Source of the DNA: Theobroma cacao
Taxonomy: Eukaryota; Streptophyta; Magnoliopsida; Malvales; Malvaceae
Assembly: GCF_000208745.1 (NCBI RefSeq)
Contig: NC_030854.1
Span: forward strand, 19,764,481-19,828,480
Length of the DNA: 64,000 nt
Reading direction: 5' to 3'
The notes under the pieces are model-generated. The model made no database searches. It had not been told where the DNA came from and saw only the letters and a program-made list of their open reading frames with translations. The position numbers and the translations under genes were made by a program. Below, in pieces: positions 21,031 to 32,276 of the stretch; position 1 is the first letter of the stretch, and each line of letters opens with the position of its first letter.

Positions 21031-23119
21031 TTGCTGCCATGCTTGCTACCTTGCTTGATTTTGACATATTTTTCACCCATTTAACTTCATGGATTGATCT
21101 TGGGTTTTTGCAACACTATGAGGTTATTAATCAAAGTTTGAAATGAAGGGTTTTTAGTAAGAAACTAAATCAATTGCATTGTTTTTGAAACAAGTGCATC
21201 ATGATTTCCAAATTTTTCTTATTGATTGCTTATTCCCTTCTTATGTTCACTCACTGAGTTTATACTCACTTTTTCCTAAACTTCATGCTTTCAAATTTAG
21301 AGGCAAGTTGGGTCCTAGATTGAGCGGTCCATGTATGCTCGTCTTTTCGGTAGGTACTATGGCAACTCAGTAGTTGTATCTTCACCCAAAGTCACTCCGC
21401 TGACGGTCAAGAGTCTTATGCTTGTGTACATGTATAAGTAATGAAACCACTAAGATTCATGTTAAAAATCAAATATGTATATTTGATTACTAATGCCACT
21501 ATAAGGTGGCAAATGAGTGATATTATGTTAGCATAATACAAATGTGAATATTGGATTGCTATAAAATGTTACTGAAATATTTATAATTGAGAATTGTAAT
21601 ATGTGGTTTTAAAAATAACAGTTGAGAATGATGATTGGGATTGCATAAAAAAAAGGCTTGCTTGGGCTTAGTGGGCTATGCCCTTTGGGCCCATGCGCCG
21701 GTCATGGCCTAAGATTTGGGCTGTGACACAAACTGGTTTCCAACTACCATTAAGTGGCTATCTATTTTCCCTACTCTAATCACTCTAAAATGAATAAATC
21801 CTTAACTACCAAACACTCACAGATTTAACCACTAGCCATTCTCAACAACTAAAAATATCAACTCAATTTCAATACTCACCTTGCTAGCTTTGTAATTGGA
21901 TTTTTCCTCAAGAATTCCCAAACTATTATAGAGAGTCTTTCTTTCTCTCTCTAAAATACCTAATTAGTGAGAGAAAGTATTAGATTAAGACTTTGGAGGG
22001 TTTTTAAGGTGAAAGAGTAAAAAATACAAAGGGCTTGTGAAAAGGTGCACAAAAGCATGAAATTTGAGACTAACTTGAGAGAGTTATGAAAGCTTGAAGA
22101 GATCTCCCATGGAGGATGAAGAAACGTGAGATGAAGAGAAAGATGGGAAGAAGAAGCTGTTGGAAACAAATGAAGAAGGCTGTTGGAGAGTACATATTTA
22201 TGGTTAAAGCTTATCTAATTTTTCATGCAATTACAATAATGCCCTTAACAAGGCCTCATGTCTTCCTCATTTTCTTGTGCAATCTTTTTACTCTTTTGAC
22301 AATTGGAAAAGGTCCAAAATCCTCTAAAAAGTCTTTTAAGTAGCCCCCAACAGCCCTAGCTTCAAAAATCCTTTAAGCTTGTTATATTTTAGGAAATTAC
22401 AATGAGGGCCGAGGCTCTTAATTTCCAACACCGTGGCGCTCAAATGTTCTATCCAAATCTATTTTTTTGGCACAGTACTTCCACTTTGATAAAGATTTTG
22501 ACCATCTTCCTATCAGAACTGGGCAAAGTGGTAAACATCAAAGTTGTAGTCCTATCTCTTAGCTTTTTAATGGATGAAAAATCATATCATTTGGACTTTT
22601 GTAGTGGGAGATAAAATTAAAAAACGAAAATATATGTAAATAGAGTAATAGCCCATTATGCGCCTTTCCTCACCAATTGAAATCATTTTTTAATCTTACT
22701 CCTATAACGACATAAAATAATTATAAGTAATGTAAAACTAGCATCATTAGCTCAAATTAAACCTTTAAACATAAGTTCTACCTCTAGTTACATGTCTATG
22801 ATGGTCAAGGTTTCATATGAATGCCTCAATTTAGGTCCCAACTGCCTCTGAGTCTAAAAACATGAAGTTTAAAAAAGTGAGGATAAACCCAATGAGTGAA
22901 CATAACAAGGGAACAAGCAAATGATAAGGAAAAGTTTAGAAAACATGATGCACTTATAGTAAAAACAATGCAATTTAGTTTAAATTCTTATTAAAACCCT
23001 TCATTTCAAACTTTGAGCATTTAATCCTTTAGTGTTTAAGGATCCATGATCAACCAAGTTGAAAAGGGTGAGAACTACAGCAGAATCCAAGTAAGACAAG
23101 CATAACAACATAAAAGAGG

Positions 23120-23260
23120 GTTTCTCGTTGCAGCGAAAAGGCATTCTCGCTGCAGCGAAATTCTGAGCACAGATTAAGTGAACCACCCAAGACTTTCTCG
23201 CTGCAGTGAGATTCATTTTTGCTGCAGTGAGAATCAAAGCTGATGAAATTAAAGGGGGTT
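23120..23260. repeat. CTCGCTGCAGCGA palindrome cluster in LTR B
   Basis: Four copies: 'ttctcgttgcagcgaaaa', 'ttctcgctgcagcgaaa', 'ttctcgctgcagtgaga' and 'ttttgctgcagtgagaa'. Upstream and downstream spacing resembles the cluster in LTR A. Confidence 0.7.
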
Positions 23261-23451
23261 TTGCTGCATTGAAAATCCGTTCTGTTGCAACAATAATCAA
23301 TTTGAAATTAGTTAACAATTTCCAACACTCAACAATCAATACAATCACATCTTATTTCCTTATCCTTTCTATAACATATAGAAACAGTTTTATGGCATGA
23401 ATGATCATCTATATAGCATATATGTATAAGCATACATACACCCACTGATCA

Positions 23452-23540
23452 TCAGCTCATGTGCACTCTTACACCGCACATAGTTGGAATCATACCACGT
23501 CATCACCGGCATGTGCCCTCTCACACCGCACACACTCGGT
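23452..23540. repeat. Short minisatellite remnant in LTR B
   Basis: Two units with 'catgtgcactcttacaccgc' and 'catgtgccctctcacaccgc', the contracted form of the family array. Confidence 0.55.
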
Positions 23541-24561
23541 TATAATTACCACACAATATTACTTATCAATACATATCATATATCTATATATATATCAACA
23601 TAACATAGGTGCACACAGATTCATCACAGTCATATTCCATAATGCAAAAATGTTTCCTCAAGGGCTTGTTCCCATGCATATTTTAGAGAAAAGATCAATC
23701 AAATATTTCAAGTGATTCAATCAAGCTTGTATGCACTTATCCCTAAAACATTTTAATGCAAGTTCACTCACTGTTTTTGTTGATGCTTTGATCAACTCTA
23801 ACAGCATCTAATGCTCTGGATGGAGATGTGGGGCCTCGTTGGAACCTTGGAAGATTTTGTAATTTGAATTCCTTTCCAAGAGTTTTCAAGCTATTATGAA
23901 ATATCTCTCTCTTTCTCTCTTTCTCTAAAATGTCTAGTTAGTGAGAGAGAGTATTGAGGAAAGACTTTTGAGGGTTCTTGAGGTGTAGAAGTAAAGGACT
24001 ATGAAAAACCCTATGACAAGGTGTATAAAAGCATGGGAAATGGAGTTAATTTTTGGAAAGTTATAAAGGTTTCAAGGGAAGCTTCCATGGAAGGTGAAAA
24101 ACGTGAAAGGGAGAGAAGGGATGGGAAGAAGAAGAAGAAGATGCTACTGGAAATTAGATATTTATGCTTAAAGTTGATTAAAGTTCCATTTATTTACAAA
24201 AAAGCCATTCAATAGTTGACTTTGCCTCCTTTCTTTCCCTTGGTTCAACTTTTTTGCTCCTTTGATACTGAGCAAAGTCCATAATAGTCTAGAAGTACTC
24301 ATGTTCATAAAAACTTAAAAATTTAAACTCTATATGCAAAATGACCATTTTACCCCTATTATGAAGATTATCATTATTTCTATTTTCTTCGTTTATTTCA
24401 TTATTATATACATCATTCATTTATTTCTTAGGTCTATTTAGACCTTAATAATGTTAGAAAAACTCACTTTTAGAAGCTCACCCAAAAAATAACGAAACTA
24501 CCCTTAATCCACGTTATCATGTTTACCTCCACTACACATGTATGAAAGTTGAGGTTTCAAA

Positions 24562-26262
24562 CTTAGGCAACATTGACAGATGGAGTTGTTTAAAGATTAT
24601 GATTACACTATCATATACCATCCTAGCAAGGCCAATGTGGTAGCCGATGCTTTGAGTCGGAAGTCTATGAGCAGTTTAGCTCATATAATTATTTGTAGGA
24701 GACATTTGGTGAAGGGCATCCATGGTTTGGGAGAAATGGGAGTACATTTTGAGGTCAATGATACTGATGCTCTATTAGCACACTTTTGAGTTAAGCCTAT
24801 GATAATTGATCACATTAAGGAAGCCCAAGATAATGATGAATAGGTGACCAAGGGAATAAGACGCAGCACCTAAAGATACCAACAGGTTACTTCGCTATGG
24901 AAAAATAGCGTACGTTCCAAATTTGGATAGTTTCAGAAAGAAGGTTCTTAAGGAGGCACATTTGTCAACTTATGTAGTACATCTCGAATCCACCAAGATG
25001 TACCATGATTTGAGTGAGGTATATTGGTGGGAGGGTATGAAGAAAGATAAAGTTGAGTTTATAGATAAATGTTTAGTATGCTAGTAGGTTAAGGTGGAGC
25101 ATTAGAGGCTCGCAGGTTTGCTACAACCCTTACCCATTCTTGAGTGGAAGTGAGAGCACATATCTATGGATTTTGTGACGGGGTTACCTCGCACTAGTAA
25201 ATTGTATGATTCCATTTGGGTCATTATAGACAGATTGACTAAGTCTATTCATTTCTTATTAGCGAAGGTCACTTATGGGGTAGCCTAGTATGCGAGGCTA
25301 TATATTAAGGAGATAGTGCAATTACACATGGTTCTAGTTACCATAGTCGTGGATAGAGGTACCCATTTCATTAGTCAATTTTGGTGGCAAATTCCAAGAT
25401 GTTTTAGGAATGAAGCTTAATTTTAACACTGCTTTTCTTCCTTAGACCAATAGACAACTTGAAAGGACTATACAAACCTTGGAGAATATGTTATGAGTTT
25501 GTGTTGTTGATTTTGGAGTTGCTTGGGATTGACATTTGCCTTTGATAGAGTTCGCCTGTAACAACAATTACCAAGTTAACATTGAGATGATGCCTTTTGA
25601 GGCATTATACAGGCATAAGTGCAGATCACCTATCGCTTAGTTTAAGATTGGTGAAAGGAAGCTACTTGGGTCGGAGATAGTTTAAGAAGCCATTGATAAG
25701 ATTCGATTGATTCGAGAAAGGCTGTTGATAGCTTAGAGTTGACAAAAATCATACACCGACCATAGGAGTCGAGACTTAAAGTTTGAGGTGGGTGACCATG
25801 TATTCTTGATGGTTTCGCCCACTAAGGGAATCATGATATTTTGTATGAAGGGCAAGTTGAGCATGAGAAATATTGGACTCTCTAAGCTCTTGGAGAGAGT
25901 TGGTGCAGTAACTTATAAATTGGTGTTATCCCTGGATCTTTCCTATATTCATTTGATGTTTCATGTGTTTGTGCTTCATTAGTATAACCCTGACCCATCT
26001 CACATGATTCGTTAAGAGGAAATTCACTTAGAGCATGATCTGTCATATGAGGAGGTACCAATACAAATCTTGGATAGATAAGTAAAACGATTGCACACCA
26101 AAGGATGTAGCTTTGATTAAAGCCTTTTGGTGCAACCACTCTAAGGAGGAGGTGCCTTGGGAAGCTAAGGATGACATGCACACAAAGTACCCCCTCCTTA
26201 TTTCAAAATCGAGGAAAGTAACTCTTGATTTAAATTCGAGGACAAATTTTCTTAAGAGGGGA
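24562..26262 (+). pseudogene. Gypsy RNase H end, integrase and chromodomain, third piece
   Basis: Starts at the CTTAG duplication and completes the pol of the Tekay-type element. RNase H end: [20 protein letters not shown] and ADALSRKS (24568-24670). Integrase: zinc-binding region 'YHDLSEVYWWEGMKKD' near 25005-25050; catalytic core with [10 protein letters not shown] at about 25165, [14 protein letters not shown] near 25218, and VVDRGTHFISQFW near 25350. The C-terminal part ends in a chromodomain-like block at about 26030-26210 (EEVPIQILDR, then IKAFWCNHSKEEVPWEAKDD). Many stops and frameshifts are present. A chromodomain is expected to tether integrase to chromatin; here it is only a relic. 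Confidence 0.88.
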
Positions 26263-26265
26263 GAA
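26254..26265 (+). promoter_or_regulatory. Polypurine tract of the Tekay-type element
   Basis: AAGAGGGGAGAA directly before the LTR start TGTGAAACCTG at 26266. This is the expected plus-strand priming site for reverse transcription. Confidence 0.85.
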
Positions 26266-29208
26266 TGTGAAACCTGTAGTTCCCATTGCTTGGGTAAATT
26301 AGACACTTAACTTGGTAAGCTTAGGTAATGCAAAGACTAGCCAAAGAACTTTAATTTCATCCTTGAAAATTCACATCAAAAGATTATGGAAGCTATGGAA
26401 GGGAATTAGAATGGAATTAGGCCTTAAAAGGAACAACTTTCACAAATCTAAACCTACAAAGTCGACCATATTGCATAAAGAGTAGACCCTGAGAAGCAAA
26501 ACAAGGGAAGTGCAAACATTTTGGTCTAAGATCGACTATAGACCTTCTATAGTCGATCTTGTAAAAAATAAATGAATGAAATGAGAACATTTTAGTCCAA
26601 GATGGACTACAAACCTACTATAGTCAACCTTAGATTGTTGAGTTAGCCTAAAATGGGTTTAAAAGTCTTAAAACTCGATATTCACCCATTTTTCTCACAT
26701 TTCCTTGTTCTTCCATCCATTGTCTCTCAAATTTCACATCCTTCAAGACCTTCAAACTCCACCTACAAATCTTGGATTCTAAGTGCTAAAGGTAAGGATT
26801 TTTACTCTTGAAATTTGGTTTAGATGATTTTATGTTTTATTTTTCAAAAAGCTAAACATTTTTGTGGGTTTTCAAGATTTGGCTAGATCCCTTTATTAGA
26901 AGCTCATCAAGGAGGAAAAATAGGTAAAATGAGTTGTTTATTTATTGAGTATAAGGTTTGGATGAAATATTTATGGAAATTATTGGGAATAAGTAAATAT
27001 TAAATAAAGTTAGAAATGGGTATTCAAAGTATTCCATAATTGTTATGGGTTTTTGAGAATATTGACAATTAAACATCATTTTTAGTTTCTATTGGAGTAA
27101 TTTGAGTTCATTGAAGAAGTTGAGCTTATGACGAAGGCTGTTAAGAGGAAAAGGCACTTTTTAAAAGGTGGATAAATATGGCGTTGTTAATTATTTTAAT
27201 ATAATTAAGCATTCCTATTCTACAACCTCACATTAAAATGTATTTTGATAACCTTTTTTGACGTGAATGATGGTTTCATGTTTGTTTTATGAAATCTACA
27301 TATACTATATAAATATGTTATTATGTATTAGTTTTGAGCATGGAGAACAAGTCTTTCAACTGTTTGATGCAAAAAAAATGACATTTTTCTATGGATAAAT
27401 GCTTGATTGATGACTTGAAAATTTGGAATGAAAATGATTAGTTTTGTATAGATCCTAGCATTGGGTCAATTTGTCCTGAAGATTGATGATTTTAATTTAG
27501 TTTTCAGTTCAAACTTCTATTGTGTAAATGGTTGAATTCATCATGTGTTTGGAAATGGCCTTTGAACATTTGACTTCATTTTGTTTTGAACCCTTTAATC
27601 TTGGATGGTGAATGGATTCACCTTTTGATTTGGGAAAAAATATTTGGATATTTGGTAACATAAAGCCAAATGTTTAAGTGGACCTTACTTGAGATATGGA
27701 CCTATAGTTAGTGACAGTAGCCACTAGCCTTTGTACACAATGCTTAGCTTTGATTGGGTAACTATCGGAGTCTTACATCCTTTGACTTGGTTTCATTTGG
27801 TAGTTGATACGATCTTACCTCTTTTGATATGAGATCGATGACTATCATGTATCCGACCACTTAGTGTTACGACACGCTTGATTTAATTGTCCATGTTATG
27901 TAGTGCTCCATAATTTATTTGTAATGATCTTTGACCTTATGGAATTGGGATTCAATATTTGTTTTGACTTTGGACCTTGGAAATGATATTGTATGATTTT
28001 GGATTTTGGCGTTGGTATTTGTTTAGACTTTGGTCCTTGAATTTGGAAATTGTTTTGACCATGGTGCTTGAGTTGCTATTTGTTTCGATATTGGCACTTG
28101 GATTTGGTATTCATCTTGACCTTGATCTTTTGATTGGGTATTTGCCCCCACATTGGTGTTTAAACTTGATTTATTCAATTTAGTATGTATTAGGTTATTT
28201 TTTGAAATCCAATAGTTTTCTTTAATGGTTTTAAAAGGTATCAATATTATTTTGTTTTAACACTAAACCTTTATTTTCCTTAGCATCTTCTACTAAAGCT
28301 TTTAAACCTGTTATTTACTAATTATTTTTTTAGAAATATTTTAATATTTTAGAAACCGATACTTTCACTTCAAGGGCTTGTGAATGGGTTTTCAACAAAA
28401 CCTTATAAAACCTTTTTAAATGAGTTTGTATTTATTGAGATGATGGCATTGGAGTTTTCTTTTGACACATGATCCTACTTGGTACATTAATCACACCTTG
28501 GGATGTTCAATTTTGTCTGGGGTTTGAATTCCCAAACTCTTTGAATATTTGTTATGGTTGAAAAGGAAACTTTGGTATTGTTTGAAATGGATTACTTGTA
28601 TTTATTTTAAAAGTATCTTGGATAAACACTCTCTCATTTAGCTTGTTCCCCCTCCCCGTATCTGCTCACGAAGTTATTTATAAGTCATACATGTAAGATG
28701 CATTTGTTTTGCAAATCAGTAGTTGTTTGAGCTTTTTACCTTTTGGAAGAAGCTACTTTCATAGTTAGCTTTATTAAGTGTTCAGTAAAGCATCTAATAG
28801 GTTTCAGTCCTTTTGTTTCAAGTTATACTCCATTGGTCCGATTTGTGTTAGTAATTTATGTTTGATTGTTATGGATATGACTATGCTTATGTCTTGTATT
28901 AAATGACATGTATTTGAGACATGCCAAGAAACGACTATATTTGCCTTTGCCATAAGATGGCCCACACTTGTTATTTTGATATGTGTTCCTTTTGCATTTT
29001 GAGCATGTGAGCGTGTAGACTACTATGATATTTTCCTATGTGATGTAATATGTTTATGCATGTTTAATGAATGGTTCCTTAGTGATGAGTCCCATGAGGT
29101 TAAATTCAAGTAATTGTTTTATTTGCTCATCTTAGGCTTGCATAGGTTAAGTGGGTTACTCCCATCGATACCCTTGTGCCGATCATGGTCCCAGGTTAGT
29201 TTGTGACA
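26266..29208 (+). mobile_element. 3' LTR of the Tekay-type element
   Basis: Starts TGTGAAACCTGTAGTTCCC immediately after the polypurine tract and ends TTTGTGACA at 29208; length 2943 bp. Its start and body differ from the 44845 family, but the last 80 bp ('gatcatggtcccaggttag') are of the common type. It contains GATCGACTATAG palindromes at 26530-26640 and a TTTAAAAG-like box at about 26658. No gene within; ORFs such as 27977-28183 are chance frames. Confidence 0.85.
26455..26640. repeat. GATCGACTATAG...CTATAGTCGATC inverted-repeat cluster
   Basis: At about 26531-26561 the arms AGATCGACTATAG and CTATAGTCGATCT flank a short spacer ('accttc'). A decayed second copy is at about 26599-26632 ('aagatggactacaaac' / 'ctactatagtcaacctt'), and half-sites occur near 26461 and 26482. 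The cluster lies upstream of a TATA-like tract, as in the Copia LTRs. Confidence 0.7.
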
Positions 29209-29403
29209 AGAAAAGATTGAAATTAAGTATTGAGGGGATATTGTGATTCTAGACTTTTACTTGGTTGAGTTTATCTATTTAAATTGTGATTTTGGTTATT
29301 AGTTTTAGTGGCTCTAATTTTTAGTAGCTTTAAAATTGGTTGTTTAAATAAGATTAGGTTATGTTAATTTTAGTACTTAGCAAAAGATTTTGATACAATT
29401 TTC
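29209..29403 (+). mobile_element. Athila-like LTR fragment, left of Copia C1
   Basis: Diverged copy of the Athila-like LTR end at 1830-2060, with shared words such as 'ggatattgtgattct', 'attagttttagtg' and 'gttatgttaattttagta'. It is interrupted at 29403 by Copia element C1 and resumes at 39173 ('tgtgagaacgatactc'). The left boundary abuts the end of the Tekay 3' LTR at 29208. Confidence 0.7.
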
Positions 29404-29654
29404 TATTGGCTCCATTAGTTTTTGATGATAATAAAACATTCCCATTCACTTGTGTCTAATAATTCTACTTGAGTGTGCAGGACAAAAATTGCATGCCAAT
29501 GGTAAATAAATAATTCCATGGGACATATCAAAAAGAATATGAATAAGAAGCCACAACTAATCAACAACACAGAAGTTCCTTAGTTGAATAATGAAGGATT
29601 AGTTAGCTAAAGTTCGAATCAGAAGTTGGTGAGCTCAAGAGTATTGAGAAACAA

Positions 29655-29770
29655 AAAAGACTTAGTCGACCAAGAAGTAAGTTAGTTGACTAAGTGTTCA
29701 CTGCTAGAAACTGGAAATAGAAAACAAAGACAACTTAGTCGACTAAGACATAAATTAGTCGACGAAGAGC
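29655..29770. repeat. TTAGTCGACTAA cluster, C1 5' LTR
   Basis: About four copies, including 'cttagtcgaccaagaag', 'gttagttgactaag', 'cttagtcgactaagac' and 'attagtcgacgaag'. They lie 120-230 bp upstream of the TATA box. Confidence 0.8.
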
Positions 29771-29886
29771 ATTTTGTCAGAAAATTTGAATTGTGCACTA
29801 GAAGACAGATTAACGACCAGAACTGCAACAAAACTATTTCCAATGGTCAAAAACTGTCTAACTCACTTCAGAGCTGATTTTTCAAG

Positions 29887-29894
29887 TATAAAAG
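29887..29894 (+). promoter_or_regulatory. TATA box of C1 5' LTR
   Basis: TATAAAAG, conserved in sequence and position in the 3' LTR (38558-38565) and recognisable in the other LTRs of the family. It is the likely U3 promoter of the element. Confidence 0.7.
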
Positions 29895-30499
29895 GGACTT
29901 CCAACGGCTAGAAATGTAATTAAGGCTTCCAAGTCCAAAAGAGCTCAAAAACCAGCAAATACTCTCTGCTCATTTACTGCACTCAACTCCTATCTTTGTA
30001 ATTGTGATCTGCACTTCACTTTGTACCACTTAGATCAACCTTGTGATCATAGGTATACTCTTATTACTTCTCTTCTTATATTCTTAGAGCGAGCGGGTCA
30101 CTCTAAGGGATTGATTCAAGCTAGGAATTGCTTGATTGAGCATAGGTTCTAACTTAGCCTTGAAAAGTTAGGTGTTGGGTTTTAGTTGATCCCGATAAAA
30201 ACTATTGTGAAAGGTTTTGGCTAAGCCTAGTAAAAGCCATTGTAAAAGCTTGGTGAAAGCTTGTTAATTTCACCGTTCTTAGTGGATTGATTGGAAAATC
30301 CTTAGTTGAACAATCAAGGTAGTGGATGTAGGTCTTGGACCGAACCACTCTAAATTCTGTTGTGTTGTCTACTCTGTTTTTGTTCTTATTTTCATTCCTT
30401 CTTTTCACTTGCATTTGTTTCCACTTAGAGCCAATTTTTGAAAGAGTCAAATAGTGCTATTCACCCCCCCCTCTAGCACATTTACCCGGGACCATGAAG

Positions 30500-30517
30500 T
30501 GGTATCAAAGCCTAACC
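30500..30517 (+). promoter_or_regulatory. Primer-binding site (initiator tRNA-Met type)
   Basis: TGGTATCAAAGCCTAACC begins two bases after the 5' LTR. TGGTATCAGAGC is the complement of the plant initiator Met-tRNA 3' end, so this is that site with one change in the core. C2 has the equivalent on the minus strand at 63454-63469. Confidence 0.85.
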
Positions 30518-30554
30518 CCTGTTATTAAGGTCTAACACCATTGGGAAGATCCAA

Positions 30555-31960
30555 ATGGCTTTTCAAAAATCCATAGTTGCTGAGGGACAATCAACAAACA
30601 GACCACCTCTGTTTGATGGCTCAAATTACCCTTATTGGAGTACTAGGATGTCAATATATATTAGAGCAATTGATTATGAGATGTGGGACATCATAACTGA
30701 TGGACTATTCACTCCATCAACTTTAAATGTAGTGACCAATGAGATGATCCATAAGCCAAGGTCTGAATGGACCGAGGCTAAAACTAAAAAGGTCCAAACC
30801 AATTTTAAGGCAATCAATACATTGCATTGTGCTCTAACTCGCACCGAATTCAACAAAGTATCAAGCTGTACCACAGCAAAACAGGTGTGGGATAAACTTA
30901 GGATTATCCATAAAGAGACCTCTCAAGTCAAGGAGTCCAAGATAGCCCTTTTGACTCACAATTATGAAATGTTTAAGATGTAACGTGGTGAAGATATCAC
31001 CAGCATGTTAGATAGATTCACAAACATCACAAACAAACTTAGTCAACTAGGTAAACTAATTCCTGAGCATCAAATTGTTAAAAGACTTCTTAGAAGCCTA
31101 CCCAAGAATTGGAAGTCTAAGGTGACAACTATCCGAGAAGCCAAGGACTTAAATGTAATAACTTTGGATGAAATTTGTGGTTCTCTCCTTACTCATGAGT
31201 TAGAACTCAAGGAAGAGGAAAAAGAAGATAGAAGGGAAGCAAAAGAAAAGAAGAAGAGCATTGCCCTAAAAGCCAGCATTCCTGAAGAATAACTAGATGA
31301 GTTATTCTATAATGATGATGAAGAATTGAGACTGGGTATAAGGAGATTCAGAAAGCTTATGGGGAAACGAAACCGTAGAATAGCTAAAAGAGCATTTAGA
31401 AGAGATCAAGGTTCTTCATGGAGAACTAGAAACAAAAAAGAAGAGCTTACATGCTTCGAATGCAAGAAGCTTGGACATTTCAAGTCAGAATGCCCCTTGT
31501 TGAAAGAAGAAACTCCAAAGAAAAACAAGAAATCAAAGAAGGCAATGGTGGCAGCTACTTGGTTAGATAGTGATACTTCAAGTTCTGAAGCTGAGGAAGA
31601 AAAAGCTGAAGAAATAGCAAACCTATGTTTGATGGCACTGGAGATGAATCTGAGCTATCCTCATCCCCTTACAATATTTTTGTTGATGAACTTCAGAAAG
31701 AATATGAATGTTTATATGATGAATTTGAGAAACTTGTTTTGAAATACAAGACTTTAAAGAAAAAATATGCATCTCTAGAATCAGATTTGAAAAAGATTAA
31801 ACTTGACTTTGATTCTGTTTTTGAACAAAGAAACTTTATACAAATTAGGTTTCAAAAGGATCTTTTGTTGCTGTTAACAATCAAGGACCCATCAAGGTAT
31901 GGGTACCTATTAAGAAAAACTGAAAATTTGCTTTGTAGGTTGAGTTGCACTTAAAAGATA
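30555..31960 (+). pseudogene. Copia gag of C1
   Basis: Begins MAFQKSIVAEGQSTNRPPLF, the N-terminal DUF4219/UBN2-type gag start with the FDGSNYPYWSTRM motif (residues 21-33), which is typical of plant Copia gag. Capsid-like helical region continues through frames at 30555-30983 and 31005-31292, separated by an in-frame TAA near 30981. A CCHC zinc knuckle CFECKKLGHFKSECPLL is at 31452-31502. The Glu/Lys-rich coiled-coil tail (about 31560-31850) is shortened compared with C2. Two stops or frame changes precede the knuckle. The start is supported by the identical start in C2 (63414). Confidence 0.88.
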
Positions 31961-31989
31961 CATGTTGAAGAGCTCAACTAAAGAAGAAG

Positions 31990-32235
31990 CAGCCTTGGTA
32001 TGTGGAGAGTGGCTACTCAAGGCACATGATAGGAGATGAAATGTTATTTGCTCAGATAGAAAAAAGAAAGAGAGGTACCGTATCCTTTGGTGATGATTCA
32101 AAAGGTAGAATTCATGGCATAGGAACGGTTGGTAAGAACTCCCAAACTCAAATCAGTCATGTGTTGTTGGTTAAAGGTTTCAAACATAATTTATTAAGCA
32201 TTAGCCAATTGTATGACAAAGGTTTTAAGATATAA
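31990..32235 (+). pseudogene. Copia protease of C1 with altered active site
   Basis: The frame contains WYVESGYSRHMIGDEMLF (31996 on), the retropepsin active-site segment of Copia elements, but the catalytic Asp position is Glu (codon 32005-32007). The following region (SFGDDSKGRIHGIGTVGK, then HVLLVKGFKHNLLSISQL) is the usual protease-to-integrase stretch. A stop follows at 32235. Gag-side sequence before it is frame-disrupted. Confidence 0.85.
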
Positions 32236-32276
32236 ACACTAACAAAGTCTCATTTATAGGAAAAAGAATAAAGAAT

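Larger units (their letters stand above)
18949..21728 (+). mobile_element. Chimeric solo LTR B1b (plus) nested in B1
   Basis: Begins TGTAGTACCCCGTATTTTG at 18949, a start type otherwise seen only at 57935 (TGAAATACCCCGTA). After about 95 bp, at 19045, it changes to TGTGAAATCTCGACC, the start type of the main Gypsy LTR family. It ends GCTGTGACA at 21728. The host LTR resumes at 21729; the putative duplication is ctaag/caaac, weak. It is the only plus-oriented LTR in the nest. Palindromes occur at 20647-21030, and a 42-bp repeat at 20303-20447. Confidence 0.75.
13821..22817 (-). mobile_element. Solo LTR B1 (minus) nested in B
   Basis: Termini TGTCATGACCC at 13821 and GGTTTCATA at 22817. Flanks are tgaac (13816-13820) and tgaat (22818-22822), a 5-bp duplication with one change, and the host LTR reads continuously across it when compared with 7750-7800. 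Net length without its two insertions is about 2.6 kb. Segments are 13821-14890, 18525-18948 and 21729-22817. Confidence 0.85.
13418..24561 (-). mobile_element. Solo LTR B (minus), outer shell of an 11-kb nest, TSD CTTAG
   Basis: Termini TGTCACAGCCC at 13418 and GGTTTCAAA at 24561 (last bases mutated from ...CACA). Flanks 13413-13417 and 24562-24566 are both CTTAG. Its own sequence is 13418-13815 plus 22823-24561 (about 2.1 kb), interrupted by LTR B1. The right part holds palindromes (23120-23260), a minisatellite (23452-23540) and the pyrimidine-rich leader region on the minus strand. No coding internal region is present, so it is a solo LTR. Confidence 0.88.
6267..29208 (+). mobile_element. 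Old Tekay/Del-type Gypsy element, host of the LTR nest
   Basis: Three collinear coding pieces (protease-RT at 6267-7413, RT end-RNase H at 12776-13417, RNase H end-integrase-chromodomain at 24562-26262) followed by a purine tract and an LTR (26266-29208) form one element in plus orientation. The breaks at 7413/12776 and 13417/24562 occur inside codon-level continuous homology and carry short duplications (aagga/aagaa and CTTAG/CTTAG), so the gaps are insertions. The 5' LTR and most of gag are missing. Numerous stops show it is long dead. Confidence 0.85.
29404..30497 (+). mobile_element. 5' LTR of Copia C1
   Basis: 1094 bp, beginning TATTGGCTCCATTAG (canonical TGTTGG start mutated) and ending GGGACCATGA just before the PBS. 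Compared with the 3' LTR it lacks one unit of about 71-73 bp in the palindrome cluster. In the first 260 bp I count roughly 15 substitutions against the 3' LTR, suggesting an old insertion. Confidence 0.9.

Noticed and set aside
27977..28183. 68-aa ORF in the Tekay 3' LTR
   Set aside because: Comes from a local imperfect repeat of 'gattttggatttggtatt' type; repetitive Leu/Phe/Asp translation, no homology seen.
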